Position numbers and translations under genes: made by a program. A stretch of 64,000 nt of DNA, from contig NZ_CP015093.1 of the NCBI RefSeq assembly GCF_001975705.1, positions 2,418,001-2,482,000 of the forward strand, written 5' to 3'. The notes beneath the pieces were generated by a model, which saw nothing but the letters and a program-made list of their open reading frames with translations, was not told the DNA's origin and searched no databases. This DNA is from Salipiger abyssi. Lineage in GTDB: Bacteria > Pseudomonadota > Alphaproteobacteria > Rhodobacterales > Rhodobacteraceae. Below, in pieces: positions 34,554 to 43,500 of this stretch (position 1 is the first letter of the stretch; each line of letters opens with the position of its first letter).

Positions 34554-35945
34554 TCAGCCGGTGATGCCGTTGATCCGGGCGTGATGCAGCGCCGCGACGG
34601 CGCAGGAGGCGAGGCGGCTCATGTCGTCATCGGCCCGGCTGTTGAGGATCACCGGCACCCGCGCGCCCATCACCACGCCCGCGGCTTCGGCGTGCGAGAT
34701 GTAGGTGAGCTGCTTGGCCAGCATATTGCCCGCATCGAGATTGGGCGCCACGAGGATGTCGGCATGGCCGGCCACCGCCGAGGTGATGCCCTTGGTGCGC
34801 GCGGCGGCGATGTCGACCGCGTTGTCCATGGCCAGCGGCCCCTCCACCAGCCCGCCGATGATCTGGCCGCGATCGGCCATTTTCGACAGGAGCGCCGCGT
34901 CGATCGAGGAGGGGATGTCGGGGTTGACCGTCTCGGTCGCGGAAAGCACGCCGACCTTGGGCTGTTCCATGCCCAGCGAGATCGCCAGGTCGATGGCGTT
35001 CTGGGTGATATCGACCTTGGTCTTGAGATCGGGGGCGATGTTGATGGCGGCATCGGTCACCAGCAGCGGATGCGGATAGCCCGGCACGTCCATCACGAAG
35101 ATATGGGTGAAGCGGCGGCCCATGCGCAGCCCGGTCTGCTTGTCGAGGATCGGGCGCAGCAGCATGTCGGTGTGCAGATGGCCCTTCATGATCGCCTGCG
35201 CGCGGCCCTCATGCACCAGCTCGACCGCCCGCCGCGCGGCGTTGCGCTCCAGCGGTTCCTCGACGATCTCGATCCCGTCGAGCGAGGCGCCCATGGCGCG
35301 GGCGACCTCGGCGATCTTGTCGGGCGCGCCGATCAGGATCGGCTCGATCAGCGTATGGGCGCGGGCCTTGAGCGCGCCGCCGAGGGCGTTCGGCTCGTCG
35401 GGGCAGACCACGGCGGTTTTCAGCGCCGGCAGCGGTTCGGCCTTTTTCAGGAATTTCTCGAAATGCCGGTGACGCTGTACGATCAGGCCGGGCAGGTCGT
35501 GGCTGTCGTATTCGACCTTGCGGCGCGGGGCGAGCACCTCGGCCACGCCGGAGAGCACCAGCGCATCGTCTGCGACCCGGCGCACTTCGGTGGCGAGTGT
35601 CACGGTGGTGTCCTGCTCGTTCTTGCCGGTCACGGTCACCCGCATGACGATCTCGTCATCGGCGAAGATCCGGGCGTGGAACACCCAGCTCTGCGCGCGG
35701 TAGAGCGTGCCGGCGCCGGGCAGCACATTGCCCAGCACCGCCCCCACCAGCGCCGCGATGAAGGAGCCGGGGGCCATCGCCTCGGGGCGGCCGTCGCCAT
35801 CGCCATCCTCATCGAAGATATGCAGCGGGTTGTGATTTCCCGAGACATTGGCATAGGCCAGCAGGTCGTCGGCGGTGACCAGCCGGCGCAGCTCGGCGCT
35901 GTCGCCTTCCTTGAGTTCGTCGAAGGTGCGGTTTTCGATATGCAT
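34554..35945 (-). CDS. Bifunctional MaoC-like hydratase / phosphate acetyl-butyryltransferase
   Basis: 463-residue fusion. Residues 1-155: MaoC/hot-dog hydratase-like domain with DDLLAYANVSGNHNPLHIFDED (the hydratase motif with Asp and His) and APGSFIAALVG. Residues ~165-463: phosphotransacylase domain (AIMKGHLHTDMLLRPIL, HIFVMDVPGYPHPLLVTDAAINIAPDL, ending with GVVMGARVPVILNSRADD). Such fusions are annotated as enoyl-CoA hydratase/phosphate acetyltransferases; the physiological substrate is uncertain. Start at 35945 has GGAG seven bases upstream; 35957 is an alternative. A longer frame to 36173 overlaps the next gene. Confidence 0.9.
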   Translation of the reverse strand: MHIENRTFDELKEGDSAELRRLVTADDLLAYANVSGNHNPLHIFDEDGDGDGRPEAMAPGSFIAALVGAVLGNVLPGAGTLYRAQSWVFHARIFADDEIVMRVTVTGKNEQDTTVTLATEVRRVADDALVLSGVAEVLAPRRKVEYDSHDLPGLIVQRHRHFEKFLKKAEPLPALKTAVVCPDEPNALGGALKARAHTLIEPILIGAPDKIAEVARAMGASLDGIEIVEEPLERNAARRAVELVHEGRAQAIMKGHLHTDMLLRPILDKQTGLRMGRRFTHIFVMDVPGYPHPLLVTDAAINIAPDLKTKVDITQNAIDLAISLGMEQPKVGVLSATETVNPDIPSSIDAALLSKMADRGQIIGGLVEGPLAMDNAVDIAAARTKGITSAVAGHADILVAPNLDAGNMLAKQLTYISHAEAAGVVMGARVPVILNSRADDDMSRLASCAVAALHHARINGITG

Positions 35946-36120
35946 ACGGGTCTCCATTTCCGCGCCTGTGATGACGCGGCTGAACTGTCCCGTCCAGCTA
36001 TACGCCGCCTCTGTGCGTATTCCATGACCCTGGCCTGCGTCGGCTCGCCGCAGCGCGGCATCGCCGGGCGCGCGGTGCCCTCTTTCCGGCAAAGCGCTGA
36101 AAAACCGGGCGGTCTCCGGA

Positions 36121-36948
36121 TCAGGCCAGAAGCTCGCAGAGCTGGGGCAGCAGGATTTCGGCGGCCTCTTCATGCGCCGCGGGGCCGAGCAGCTCTGCCG
36201 CGGCGTCGGCCTCGAAATCGCTGAAGACCATGCCGGTGCTGCTGCGCATGCGCGCGCTCTCAGAAAGTGGTGCCTCGATCAGCCCGGCGGCGCGCGGGCG
36301 CAGCGCCTCAAGCATGGTGCGGTCGATGAAGAGCGGATCGCGGTCGAGATCCATGACCGGTTTTTCCGATGGCGCATGTTCGGAGAAATAGAGCAGCAGC
36401 ACTCGCCCGCGCAGCATGGTGAGCAGGTGCTTCATTCGGGCGACCCATGCCAGCCGCAGCTCTTCGACGACTTCGGCAAAGCGCTCGGGGGCGAGCGCTT
36501 GCAGCCGTCCGAGCATGTGGCGGTTGAAATGGAACTCGGTGAAATCGACCTCTGGGTATAGCGCCTGCAACCGGTCCGAGGCACGCAGAAAGCGGTCGTT
36601 GCGGCGCGGATGCACGCTGTAATAGCGGTTCGACATGTTCTGCGCGCCCATGATCTGGAGCACGCAGAGATCGGCGCGTTCGGCCAGATGCAGCACCGCC
36701 GGGTCGTGCAGGTAGAGGTCGAGCCCGGCATTGATTACGCCGAAATTCACGCAGGGCTGGCCCAGCCCGGCCTCGAGCAGCGCCGGAAACGGCGTTTCGA
36801 TAAAGCGCCCATAGGTCTCTGTCCCGCCGAGAAAGCCGATATAGGGCCCGTCGAGCGACCGGCGCGGCCCCCGGAACAGCACACGCGAACGGCCATAGCG
36901 GCACGGAAAATAGTCCAGCGCGCCATGCGCTGTTACGGCAACGGTCAT
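36121..36948 (-). CDS. DUF6473 family protein
   Basis: 275-residue protein without signal peptide or membrane helix. LGGTETYGRFIETPFPALLE and NFGVINAGLDLY resemble an SGNH/GDSL-like N-terminal fold, and VMGAQNMSNRYYSVHPRRNDRF is the conserved core of DUF6473 in roseobacters. Function not known. ATG at 36948 is used; a GTG three codons earlier is in frame. AAAGGTGGG precedes both. Neighbouring fatty-acid genes do not by themselves imply a role. Confidence 0.75.
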   Translation of the reverse strand: MTVAVTAHGALDYFPCRYGRSRVLFRGPRRSLDGPYIGFLGGTETYGRFIETPFPALLEAGLGQPCVNFGVINAGLDLYLHDPAVLHLAERADLCVLQIMGAQNMSNRYYSVHPRRNDRFLRASDRLQALYPEVDFTEFHFNRHMLGRLQALAPERFAEVVEELRLAWVARMKHLLTMLRGRVLLLYFSEHAPSEKPVMDLDRDPLFIDRTMLEALRPRAAGLIEAPLSESARMRSSTGMVFSDFEADAAAELLGPAAHEEAAEILLPQLCELLA

Positions 36949-37105
36949 CACACCCACCTTTGTTCATTCTCACCCGGGAGGCAGACTCGGGCAAAGGTCT
37001 TGCCATTTCGCTAATGCGAAAAAGCCCGACAAATCCGTAGCGTCCGCCTTGCGGCGGGTGGCGGCGCGTGCCTATGCTTGGCGCGAAATATCAGGGATAT
37101 GGGCG

Positions 37106-37981
37106 ATGGATATCAGCAGGATCGGTGTTGTGGGCGCGGGGCAGATGGGCAACGGGATCGCTCATGTCATGGCGCTGGCCGGCTATGAGGTGCGGCTTTC
37201 GGATGTCAGCCAGGACGCGCTGGATAAGGCCGTGGATTTGATCGCCCGCAATCTCGACCGGCAGGTCAGCCGCGGCAAGGTGAGCGATGCCGACCGCGAT
37301 GCCGCGCTGGCCAGAATCGTGACCACGCTGGATATGGCGGATGTCGGTCAGACCGATCTGGTGATCGAGGCTGCGACCGAGCAGGAAAGCGTCAAGCAGA
37401 AGATCTTTGACAGCCTGGCGCCGCATCTGCTGCCGAACACGATACTGACCTCCAACACCTCGTCGATCTCGATCACCCGGCTCGCCTCGCGCACCGACCG
37501 GCCAGAGAAATTTCTCGGCTTCCACTTCATGAACCCGGTGCCGCTGATGCAGCTGGTCGAGCTGATCCGGGGCATTGCCACCGATCAGGAAACCTACGAG
37601 ACCTGCATGGGCGTGGTCGAACGGTTGGGCAAGACCGCTGCCAGCGCCGAGGATTTCCCCGCCTTCATCGTCAACCGGATCCTGGTGCCGATGATCAACG
37701 AGGCGGTCTATACGCTTTACGAAGGCGTCGGCAATGTGCGCTCCATCGACATGGCGATGAAACTCGGCGCGAACCATCCGATGGGGCCGCTGGAACTGGC
37801 GGATTTCATCGGGCTCGACACCTGCCTTGCGATCATGAACGTGCTGCATGACGGGCTGGCCGATACCAAATACCGCCCCTGTCCGCTGCTGACGAAATAT
37901 GTCGAGGCCGGCTGGCTGGGCCGCAAGACCAAGCGCGGCTTTTACGACTACCGTGGCGAGGAGCCGGTGCCGACGCGCTGA
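37106..37981 (+). CDS. 3-hydroxybutyryl-CoA dehydrogenase
   Basis: 291-residue NAD-dependent 3-hydroxyacyl-CoA dehydrogenase. IGVVGAGQMGNGIAHV is the dinucleotide fold; catalytic His and Glu lie in LGFHFMNPVPLMQLVELI; C-terminal ADFIGLDTCLAIM and RKTKRGFYDY are diagnostic. Acts in butyrate or polyhydroxybutyrate metabolism and beta-oxidation. Start at 37106 gives the standard MDISRIGVVGAG; the frame is open 19 codons further upstream. Monocistronic, followed by a strong palindromic terminator. Confidence 0.95.
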   Translation: MDISRIGVVGAGQMGNGIAHVMALAGYEVRLSDVSQDALDKAVDLIARNLDRQVSRGKVSDADRDAALARIVTTLDMADVGQTDLVIEAATEQESVKQKIFDSLAPHLLPNTILTSNTSSISITRLASRTDRPEKFLGFHFMNPVPLMQLVELIRGIATDQETYETCMGVVERLGKTAASAEDFPAFIVNRILVPMINEAVYTLYEGVGNVRSIDMAMKLGANHPMGPLELADFIGLDTCLAIMNVLHDGLADTKYRPCPLLTKYVEAGWLGRKTKRGFYDYRGEEPVPTR

Positions 37982-37990
37982 TCGCGACGT

Positions 37991-38024
37991 GACCCAAGAT
38001 TTTTCGTACGAAAAATCTTGGGTC
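37991..38024 (+). terminator. 34-bp perfect palindrome after the dehydrogenase gene
   Basis: Arms GACCCAAGATTTTTCGT / ACGAAAAATCTTGGGTC with no loop or mismatch, 9 bases after the stop at 37981. It has the same ATTTTTCGTACGAAAAAT core as the palindromes at 6572 and 46917. Lying between convergent genes, it could terminate both strands. Confidence 0.7.
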
Positions 38025-38047
38025 CAGAAAATTCGAAGAATTTTCTG
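38025..38047. repeat. Second palindrome abutting the first
   Basis: CAGAAAATTC / GAATTTTCTG with a GAA centre, immediately following the 34-bp palindrome. It ends seven bases before the stop of the convergent acyltransferase gene, so together the two make a bidirectional terminator block. Confidence 0.65.
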
Positions 38048-38054
38048 TGGCGGG

Positions 38055-38936
38055 TCAGGTTTCCTGGCGCAGGCTGAGCGTGGCCTCGCGCAGCCAGGCG
38101 ACGAATTCGCGCTGCTTTCCGGACCATGCCTTCACCGCCTCGGGGGTGACGGGCTCGCCCACCACGGGCCGTTGCGGGCGGCCACAGGCATGCATGACCT
38201 CGTGGATCAGCAGGCCCTGCCGGACGGTCGGCGACAGCTTGTTGGCGACCTGATAGGCGCGGCTGTTCTGACCGGGGAAATAGATCGGCACCACGGTTGC
38301 GCCCGAGCGCTGGATCATCTTGGCGGTGAACGGGTTCCAGATCGCCTCGACCGCCGGGCCGAGCAGGGTTTTCGACGCCGCCACAACGCCCGATGGGAAC
38401 AGCGCGATCACGCCGCCCTTCTTCAGATGATCCATCGCCTTGGCGCGCATCTCCAGGCTTTCCTCGCGGGCATTGGCCTCATGCGGGAAGGGCACCGGGA
38501 TCATGAATTGCTCGATCTCCTTCACGCCGGTCAGAAGCGAGCGGGTCAGGATCTTGTAATCGGTGCGCACGCGTCCGATCAGCTCGGCCAGGATCATCCC
38601 GTCGACCAGCCCGTGCGGGTGGTTGGCGACCACGATCAGCGGGCCTTTCTCGGGGATGCGGCGGATCTGCTCCTCTGGGGTCTGAAGCTCGATCTTCATA
38701 TGCCCCAGCGCCTGCTGCCAGAAGGCCTGCCCGTCGGGCACGCCAGCGCGCTCGAAGCGGCGCACGAGACGGATCAGCGGCAGCTTGCCCGTGGCCCATT
38801 CCATGGCGCGAATGGTGTTCGCCTTCCACGGGTTGGTGAAGGTGTTGGCATAGCTCAGCTTGCGTTTGTCATAGGGAGCGGGTTGCGGCCGTGTCACTTT
38901 GCCCTGTCCGGCAGTGGCCTGATAACTCTCAACCAT
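38055..38936 (-). CDS. PlsC/OlsA-type lysophospholipid acyltransferase
   Basis: 293-residue acyltransferase. The catalytic block VVANHPHGLVDGMILAEL (NHP...D form) near residue 115 is followed by VIALFPSGVVAAS and ATVVPIYFPGQNSR, the usual order of acceptor and CoA-binding motifs. It belongs to the group that includes hemolysin-like and ornithine-lipid acyltransferases; acceptor lipid unknown. Start at 38936 (MVESYQAT); a GTG-free longer frame exists but lacks support. Ends at the palindromic block shared with the dehydrogenase gene. Confidence 0.85.
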   Translation of the reverse strand: MVESYQATAGQGKVTRPQPAPYDKRKLSYANTFTNPWKANTIRAMEWATGKLPLIRLVRRFERAGVPDGQAFWQQALGHMKIELQTPEEQIRRIPEKGPLIVVANHPHGLVDGMILAELIGRVRTDYKILTRSLLTGVKEIEQFMIPVPFPHEANAREESLEMRAKAMDHLKKGGVIALFPSGVVAASKTLLGPAVEAIWNPFTAKMIQRSGATVVPIYFPGQNSRAYQVANKLSPTVRQGLLIHEVMHACGRPQRPVVGEPVTPEAVKAWSGKQREFVAWLREATLSLRQET

Positions 38937-38984
38937 GTGCCCGCTCTGTCCCGTTTTGCCAACATCCGGACCGGGGCCCGGCAC

Positions 38985-39263
38985 CTAATCCTTTTCGCCG
39001 AAACGGTTGGCGACCAATGCTTCCAGCGCATCGGCCAGCGCAAGCGCGTCCGGCCCCGAGGTTTCAACCTGAATAGAGGTTCCTTTGGAGGCTGCCAACA
39101 TCAAAAGCCCCATGATGCTGTCGCCGCCCGCGCAGAGCCCGTCTTTTGTGACTTCGGCGCGCGCGTCGAACCCCTCGACCACCTCGACCAGCTTGGCGGA
39201 GGCACGGGCATGCAACCCCTTTTCATTCACGATCTTCAGCACGCGTTGCACGGTTTCGGTCAT
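38985..39263 (-). CDS. ptsH: HPr phosphocarrier protein
   Basis: 92-residue HPr of the regulatory PTS. Phosphorylatable His18 lies in NEKGLHARASAKL and the regulatory Ser49 in GGDSIMGLLML. It pairs with an EIIA-Man protein and HprK nearby, the incomplete regulatory PTS of alphaproteobacteria that signals carbon/nitrogen state rather than moving sugar. Enzyme I is not in the window. Downstream of EIIA by 43 bases. Confidence 0.94.
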   Translation of the reverse strand: MTETVQRVLKIVNEKGLHARASAKLVEVVEGFDARAEVTKDGLCAGGDSIMGLLMLAASKGTSIQVETSGPDALALADALEALVANRFGEKD

Positions 39264-39306
39264 GGAGTTCTGTCTTCCCTTGCGGCGCCACCGGCGTCTT
39301 TCTCAC

Positions 39307-39705
39307 TCAGTGGGGATCGGGCTTGACGTTCATGCTGTCAATATATTTCCGACCCGCTTCCAGCGCGCCTTTTACCGCATCGGGCACCTGCTGCTGCCGG
39401 CTTTTCGCCAGTTTGATCAGCATCGGCAGGTTCATGCCATAGAGGATACGGCGATTTTCCGGCTGGCAGGCGAGCAGCGACAGGTTCGACGGCGAGCCGC
39501 CATAGAGGTCGGTCACCAGAACCACACCGTCGCCGGTATCCACCGTATCGGCCGCATTGCAGATCTCGGCCTGTTTGCCGCCGCGGTCGTGATCCGCCTC
39601 GATCGACACGGCCACGATTCCGGGCTGCGCGCCCACAACATGCTCCACCGCCGCGAGATATTCCCGCGCCAGTCCGCCATGGGCCACGATCACGATGCCG
39701 ATCAC
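39307..39705 (-). CDS. PTS EIIA component, mannose family
   Basis: 132-residue EIIA-Man-type domain. MIGIVIVAHGGLAREYL contains the phosphoaccepting His9; LVTDLYGGSPSNLS is the second conserved loop. No EIIB/C permease domain is attached, supporting a regulatory role. Its start overlaps the rapZ stop by four bases. Known in alphaproteobacteria as the ManX/EIIA partner of HPr. Confidence 0.92.
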   Translation of the reverse strand: MIGIVIVAHGGLAREYLAAVEHVVGAQPGIVAVSIEADHDRGGKQAEICNAADTVDTGDGVVLVTDLYGGSPSNLSLLACQPENRRILYGMNLPMLIKLAKSRQQQVPDAVKGALEAGRKYIDSMNVKPDPH

Positions 39706-40628
39706 CCCTGCCTTCCTCCGCTCGCTTCGCCTTGCCCGGACCGGGCGCCAAGGCCGCGTCGTTCCAGCTCGCGGTGTCTAGTTGACACCTGCCAGCCATG
39801 CTCTGCAAGGGCACCAGTGACCATTTCCGCCACGGCAACCGAGCGGTGTTGCCCGCCGGTACATCCAAAGCCGAAGGACAGATGCGCCTTGCCTTCTTCC
39901 TTGCACGCGGGCAGCACGAAAAGCGCCAGATCCGTGAGCTTTGCGATGAAGGGTGCAAAGCGTGCGTCGCGGGCGATATGATCCGTCACCGCGGCGTCGA
40001 GCCCGGTGAGCGCGCGCAGCTCCGGCTGCCAGTGCGGGTTGTCGAGAAACCGACAGTCGAACACCCAGTCGAGCCCCTGCGGCACGCCGCGCTTGTAGGA
40101 AAAGCTGTGCAGCGAGACCGCCAGCCGCTGGCCGGTCTGATCGGTGAAAGCGCCTTCCATCTGCGCGCGCAGATCGTGCGGCGACAGCTCGCTTGTGTCG
40201 ATCAGGATATCGGCAGCGGTGCGCGCGTCCTCCAGCAGCTCCAGCTCGCGGGCGATGCCCTGCGTATAGCTCTCGTCGGGCGCCATCGGATGGCGCCGGC
40301 GGGTCTCGGAATAGCGCCGGGCGAGCACAGACGGAGCGCAGTCGAGATAGAGCAGCTGCGCCTCGAGCGTTGGCTCCGCGCTCAGTTTCCGGTGCAGGTC
40401 GATCAGGCGCTGGACCGAGAAATCGCGGTTGCGGATGTCGATCCCCAGCGCCACCGGGCGCGCCAGAGCGCCGCCCTCAAGCAACAGGCGGGGGATCAGG
40501 CTCAGCGGGATATTGTCGATTGCCTCATAGCCGAAATCCTCGAGCGCATTGATCGCCGTGGATCTGCCCGCGCCGGAGGGCCCGGTGACCAGGACGACCC
40601 GCTGGCTTCCTGTCGGCTGATCCTGCAT
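39702..40628 (-). CDS. rapZ: RNase adapter protein RapZ
   Basis: 308-residue P-loop protein of the RapZ/YvcJ family. Walker A VTGPSGAGRSTAINALE at residues ~14-30, Walker B-like LLYLDCAP, and the C-terminal GCTGGQHRSVAVAE signature. In enterobacteria RapZ controls amino-sugar metabolism by presenting small RNAs to RNase E; in this group its role may differ. The hprK-rapZ-EIIA-HPr order is typical of alphaproteobacteria. Confidence 0.94.
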   Translation of the reverse strand: MQDQPTGSQRVVLVTGPSGAGRSTAINALEDFGYEAIDNIPLSLIPRLLLEGGALARPVALGIDIRNRDFSVQRLIDLHRKLSAEPTLEAQLLYLDCAPSVLARRYSETRRRHPMAPDESYTQGIARELELLEDARTAADILIDTSELSPHDLRAQMEGAFTDQTGQRLAVSLHSFSYKRGVPQGLDWVFDCRFLDNPHWQPELRALTGLDAAVTDHIARDARFAPFIAKLTDLALFVLPACKEEGKAHLSFGFGCTGGQHRSVAVAEMVTGALAEHGWQVSTRHRELERRGLGARSGQGEASGGRQG

Positions 40629-40634
40629 TGCGCT

Positions 40635-41063
40635 CTATTCCCTCCTGCCCTCCTTTAGATATTGCACGAGGGCTGCGGGAAAATAGGGATGCGCGGCTTT
40701 GTGAAGCAAGGGGATTCTTTGCCCTTGCAGCATGATTTCGCGGCGCTGCGGCAATCGCTCCGTCTCGGGCCTGTCGAGATCGAGCATCGCAGCCAGCCGG
40801 ACGGGGCCGCTGGCGCTTGCAGCCAGCAGGCCGAGACCGCGCGCCTCGATCATGCCGTGCAGCGTTTCCGGGGCCGAGAGCCAGAGCGCGCCGTCGCATG
40901 CCGTGACAATGACCTGATCGTCTGCCACGAGCTGCGCGCCGCGCGCCATCATCTCCAGTGCCAGCCCGGATTTGCCGCTGCCCGAGGCGCCCCGGATGAG
41001 CAGGCCGTTGCCGGCGACCGCGACGGCGGTGGCATGCAGGGGAGGGGGCGTGTCGGAGCGCAC
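40635..41063 (-). CDS. hprK: HPr kinase/phosphorylase, short form
   Basis: 142-residue HprK with Walker A GASGSGKSGLALEMMA and ADDQVIVTACDG (capping Asp pair), ending KAAHPYFPAALVQYL. Alphaproteobacterial HprK lacks the N-terminal domain, so this is full length. It phosphorylates Ser49 of HPr. I use the GTG at 41063, five bases after the chvG stop; a TTG at 41090 is also in frame. It lies directly downstream of chvG. Confidence 0.93.
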   Translation of the reverse strand: MRSDTPPPLHATAVAVAGNGLLIRGASGSGKSGLALEMMARGAQLVADDQVIVTACDGALWLSAPETLHGMIEARGLGLLAASASGPVRLAAMLDLDRPETERLPQRREIMLQGQRIPLLHKAAHPYFPAALVQYLKEGRRE

Positions 41064-41067
41064 CGGA

Positions 41068-42795
41068 TCAGATCGGCAGGCCCACGACAAAGCGCGCGCC
41101 CAGCGGTTCCGAGGTCACATCGGCCTCGGTCGGGCGGATGTTCTCGGCCCAGATCACGCCGCCATGCGCCTCGACGATCTGCTTGGAGATCGCGAGCCCA
41201 AGGCCCGAGTTGTTGCCGAAATCGGTCTCGGGGCGCTGCGAATAGAACCGTTTGAAGATCTTTTGCAGCGCCTCCTCGGGGATGCCGGGGCCGGTATCCT
41301 CGACCACCACCAGCACGCGATTGTCGCGCCGCCGCGCCCAGACGCGGATCGCGTCGCCATCCTCGCAAAAGCTGATCGCATTGGTGATGAGGTTGACAAA
41401 GACCTGCGCCAGCCGCGGTTCCAGCCCGTTGATCCGGATCGGGTTGCCGGGCAGGTCGGTGATAAACTCCACCCCCTTGCGACGCGCATCCTCGCCCAGG
41501 AACTGGGTGAGATTGCCGAGCATCTCCAGCAGGTCGAATTCCTGCTCTTCCTCTTTCACCAGTTCGGAATCCAGCCGCGAGGCATTGGAGATATCGCTGA
41601 CCAGCCGGTCGAGACGGCGCACATCATGCTCGATCACATCGAGCAGCTTGTCGCGATGCTCATCCTTTTTCACGATCCTCAGCGAGCCGATGGCCGAGCG
41701 CAGGCTGGCCAGCGGGTTCTTGATCTCGTGCGCGACGTCAGCGGCGAACTGTTCGTTGCCGTCGATGCGGTCGTAAAGCGCCGCGACCATGCCGCGCAGC
41801 GCGCCGGAGAGGCGGCCGATCTCGTCGGGCCGGGCGGTCAGGTCGGGGATGCGGATGCGGCGCGAGCCGTTCTTGTTCGTGTTGCGGTCGCGGCCGATCT
41901 CGGCGGCGTCGGCCAGATCCGAGATCGGGTTGGCGATGGTTGAGGCCAGCACCAGGCTGAGCCCGATGGAGACCAGCGTGGCGATTACGAACATCTGCAA
42001 CACCCGCTCGCGTTCGGCGCTGACGGCGGCGTCGATTTCCGCCGAGGTTGTGATCATCGCCACGGTGCCGGCGATCGTATCCCCCTGACGGATCGGCGAG
42101 AGCGCGGTGAACAGGGTTTCGCCGGCGCTGCCGGTGCCCGCTTCTACGCGCGTCGCTGCCGGATCGCCGGATTCGATCATCCGGCGCAGCCGGTCTTCCA
42201 GCGACAGTTCGGGCTGCTGCTCGAAATAGGAGAACATGCCGGCGACGCCGCGCCAGATACTGTCGAGGAAATCGGAAATCAGGGTGCGATGGTCCTCGCC
42301 GCGCGGATCCACCGGGGTCGGCCCGGGCAGGCTGCCCGAGGTTTCGCCGACGAGGAAATTGCCGGTATCGAAGACCAGAAGCTCGACCCCCTGCCGCAGG
42401 TCGAGCCCATCGAGCGTGGCCGAAAGATCAAAGCCCGGCGCGCTGCCAAGCGCGACCGGAGGGGCATCGGGGAGCTGTGCCTCGAACACGTCGGCGATCA
42501 GCTCGATCTCGGAGTTGAGCGCATTGGCGCGTTGCAGCACCAGCGTGTCGCGTGAGGAGTTCAGCCAGAGAATACCCGCCACCAGCACGTTCAACGCAAT
42601 GAGGTTGAACGTGATGATCTTGCGGGTCAGCGGCGAGCGGTTGAGCGAAAACAGGCTGCGCCGCGCGCGGCTGTCGCGCAGCTCTTTTTCCACCGTGCTG
42701 TCGGGGGCGACCCAGTCGTCGCCCAGCACAACATCGGCGTCCTGCCGTTCGCCAGGCTGATCGTCGCGCATCGAGATCCTTTCGGCGAGGGCCAT
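41068..42795 (-). CDS. chvG: ChvG sensor histidine kinase
   Basis: 575-residue membrane kinase. First helix about 60-80, periplasmic domain to ~265, second helix ~268-290, HAMP, then H-box ADVAHEIKNPLASL, N-box NLITNAI, G1 DTGPGIPEE, G2 NNSGLGLAIS. FDLSATLDGLDLR and the sequence around it fit ChvG/ExoS, which senses acid or envelope stress and drives ChvI. The order chvI-chvG-hprK, divergent from pckA, is a hallmark arrangement. Three bases separate it from chvI. Confidence 0.94.
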   Translation of the reverse strand: MALAERISMRDDQPGERQDADVVLGDDWVAPDSTVEKELRDSRARRSLFSLNRSPLTRKIITFNLIALNVLVAGILWLNSSRDTLVLQRANALNSEIELIADVFEAQLPDAPPVALGSAPGFDLSATLDGLDLRQGVELLVFDTGNFLVGETSGSLPGPTPVDPRGEDHRTLISDFLDSIWRGVAGMFSYFEQQPELSLEDRLRRMIESGDPAATRVEAGTGSAGETLFTALSPIRQGDTIAGTVAMITTSAEIDAAVSAERERVLQMFVIATLVSIGLSLVLASTIANPISDLADAAEIGRDRNTNKNGSRRIRIPDLTARPDEIGRLSGALRGMVAALYDRIDGNEQFAADVAHEIKNPLASLRSAIGSLRIVKKDEHRDKLLDVIEHDVRRLDRLVSDISNASRLDSELVKEEEQEFDLLEMLGNLTQFLGEDARRKGVEFITDLPGNPIRINGLEPRLAQVFVNLITNAISFCEDGDAIRVWARRRDNRVLVVVEDTGPGIPEEALQKIFKRFYSQRPETDFGNNSGLGLAISKQIVEAHGGVIWAENIRPTEADVTSEPLGARFVVGLPI

Positions 42796-42798
42796 CGC

Positions 42799-43500
42799 TT
42801 ACTCTTCGTTGTAACGATACCCGATCCCATAGAGGGTTTCGATGGCGGAAAAATCCGCATCGACGGTGCGCATCTTCTTCCGCAGACGTTTGATATGGCT
42901 GTCGATGGTGCGATCGTCGACATAGACCTGATCGTCATAGGCCACGTCCATCAGCTGGTCGCGCGACTTGACGAAGCCGGGGCGCTGCGCGAGCGCCTGG
43001 AGCAGCAGGAATTCGGTCACGGTCAGCGACACGTCCTGCCCCTTCCAGCTCACCGCGTGGCGCAGCGGATCCATGACCAGCGAGCCGCGGGTCATCAGCT
43101 TGGTTTCCTCGGTGTCGCCCACCACATCGCCGGCCACCGCCTCCTGGCGGCGCAGAAGCGCGCGGATGCGTTCCACCAGAAGCCGTTGCGAAAACGGCTT
43201 TTTCACGTAATCGTCGGCCCCCATGCGCAGGCCGAGCACCTCGTCGATCTCGTCATCCTTGGAGGTCAGGAAGATCACCGGCATCTTGGATTTCTGCCGC
43301 ACCCGTTGCAGAAGATCCATCCCGTCCATGCGCGGCATCTTGATGTCGAAGACGGCCATATCGGGCATCTTCTTGCTGAATGCGTCCAGCGCGGACTGGC
43401 CATCATTATAGGTTTCGACCTCAAAGCCCTCTGCCTCCAGAGTCATCGATACCGATGTCAGGATGTTCCTGTCATCGTCCACAAGGGCGATTTTCGACAT
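42799..43500 (-). CDS. chvI: ChvI response regulator
   Basis: 233-residue OmpR-type regulator. Receiver with Asp pair at 8-9 and phosphoacceptor Asp52 ([12 protein letters not shown]), Lys in VKKPFSQ; C-terminal winged helix ending [13 protein letters not shown]. Close to ChvI/ExoI. Acts with ChvG on envelope, acid and carbon genes. Starts 357 bases from divergent pckA. Confidence 0.94.
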   Translation of the reverse strand: MSKIALVDDDRNILTSVSMTLEAEGFEVETYNDGQSALDAFSKKMPDMAVFDIKMPRMDGMDLLQRVRQKSKMPVIFLTSKDDEIDEVLGLRMGADDYVKKPFSQRLLVERIRALLRRQEAVAGDVVGDTEETKLMTRGSLVMDPLRHAVSWKGQDVSLTVTEFLLLQALAQRPGFVKSRDQLMDVAYDDQVYVDDRTIDSHIKRLRKKMRTVDADFSAIETLYGIGYRYNEE

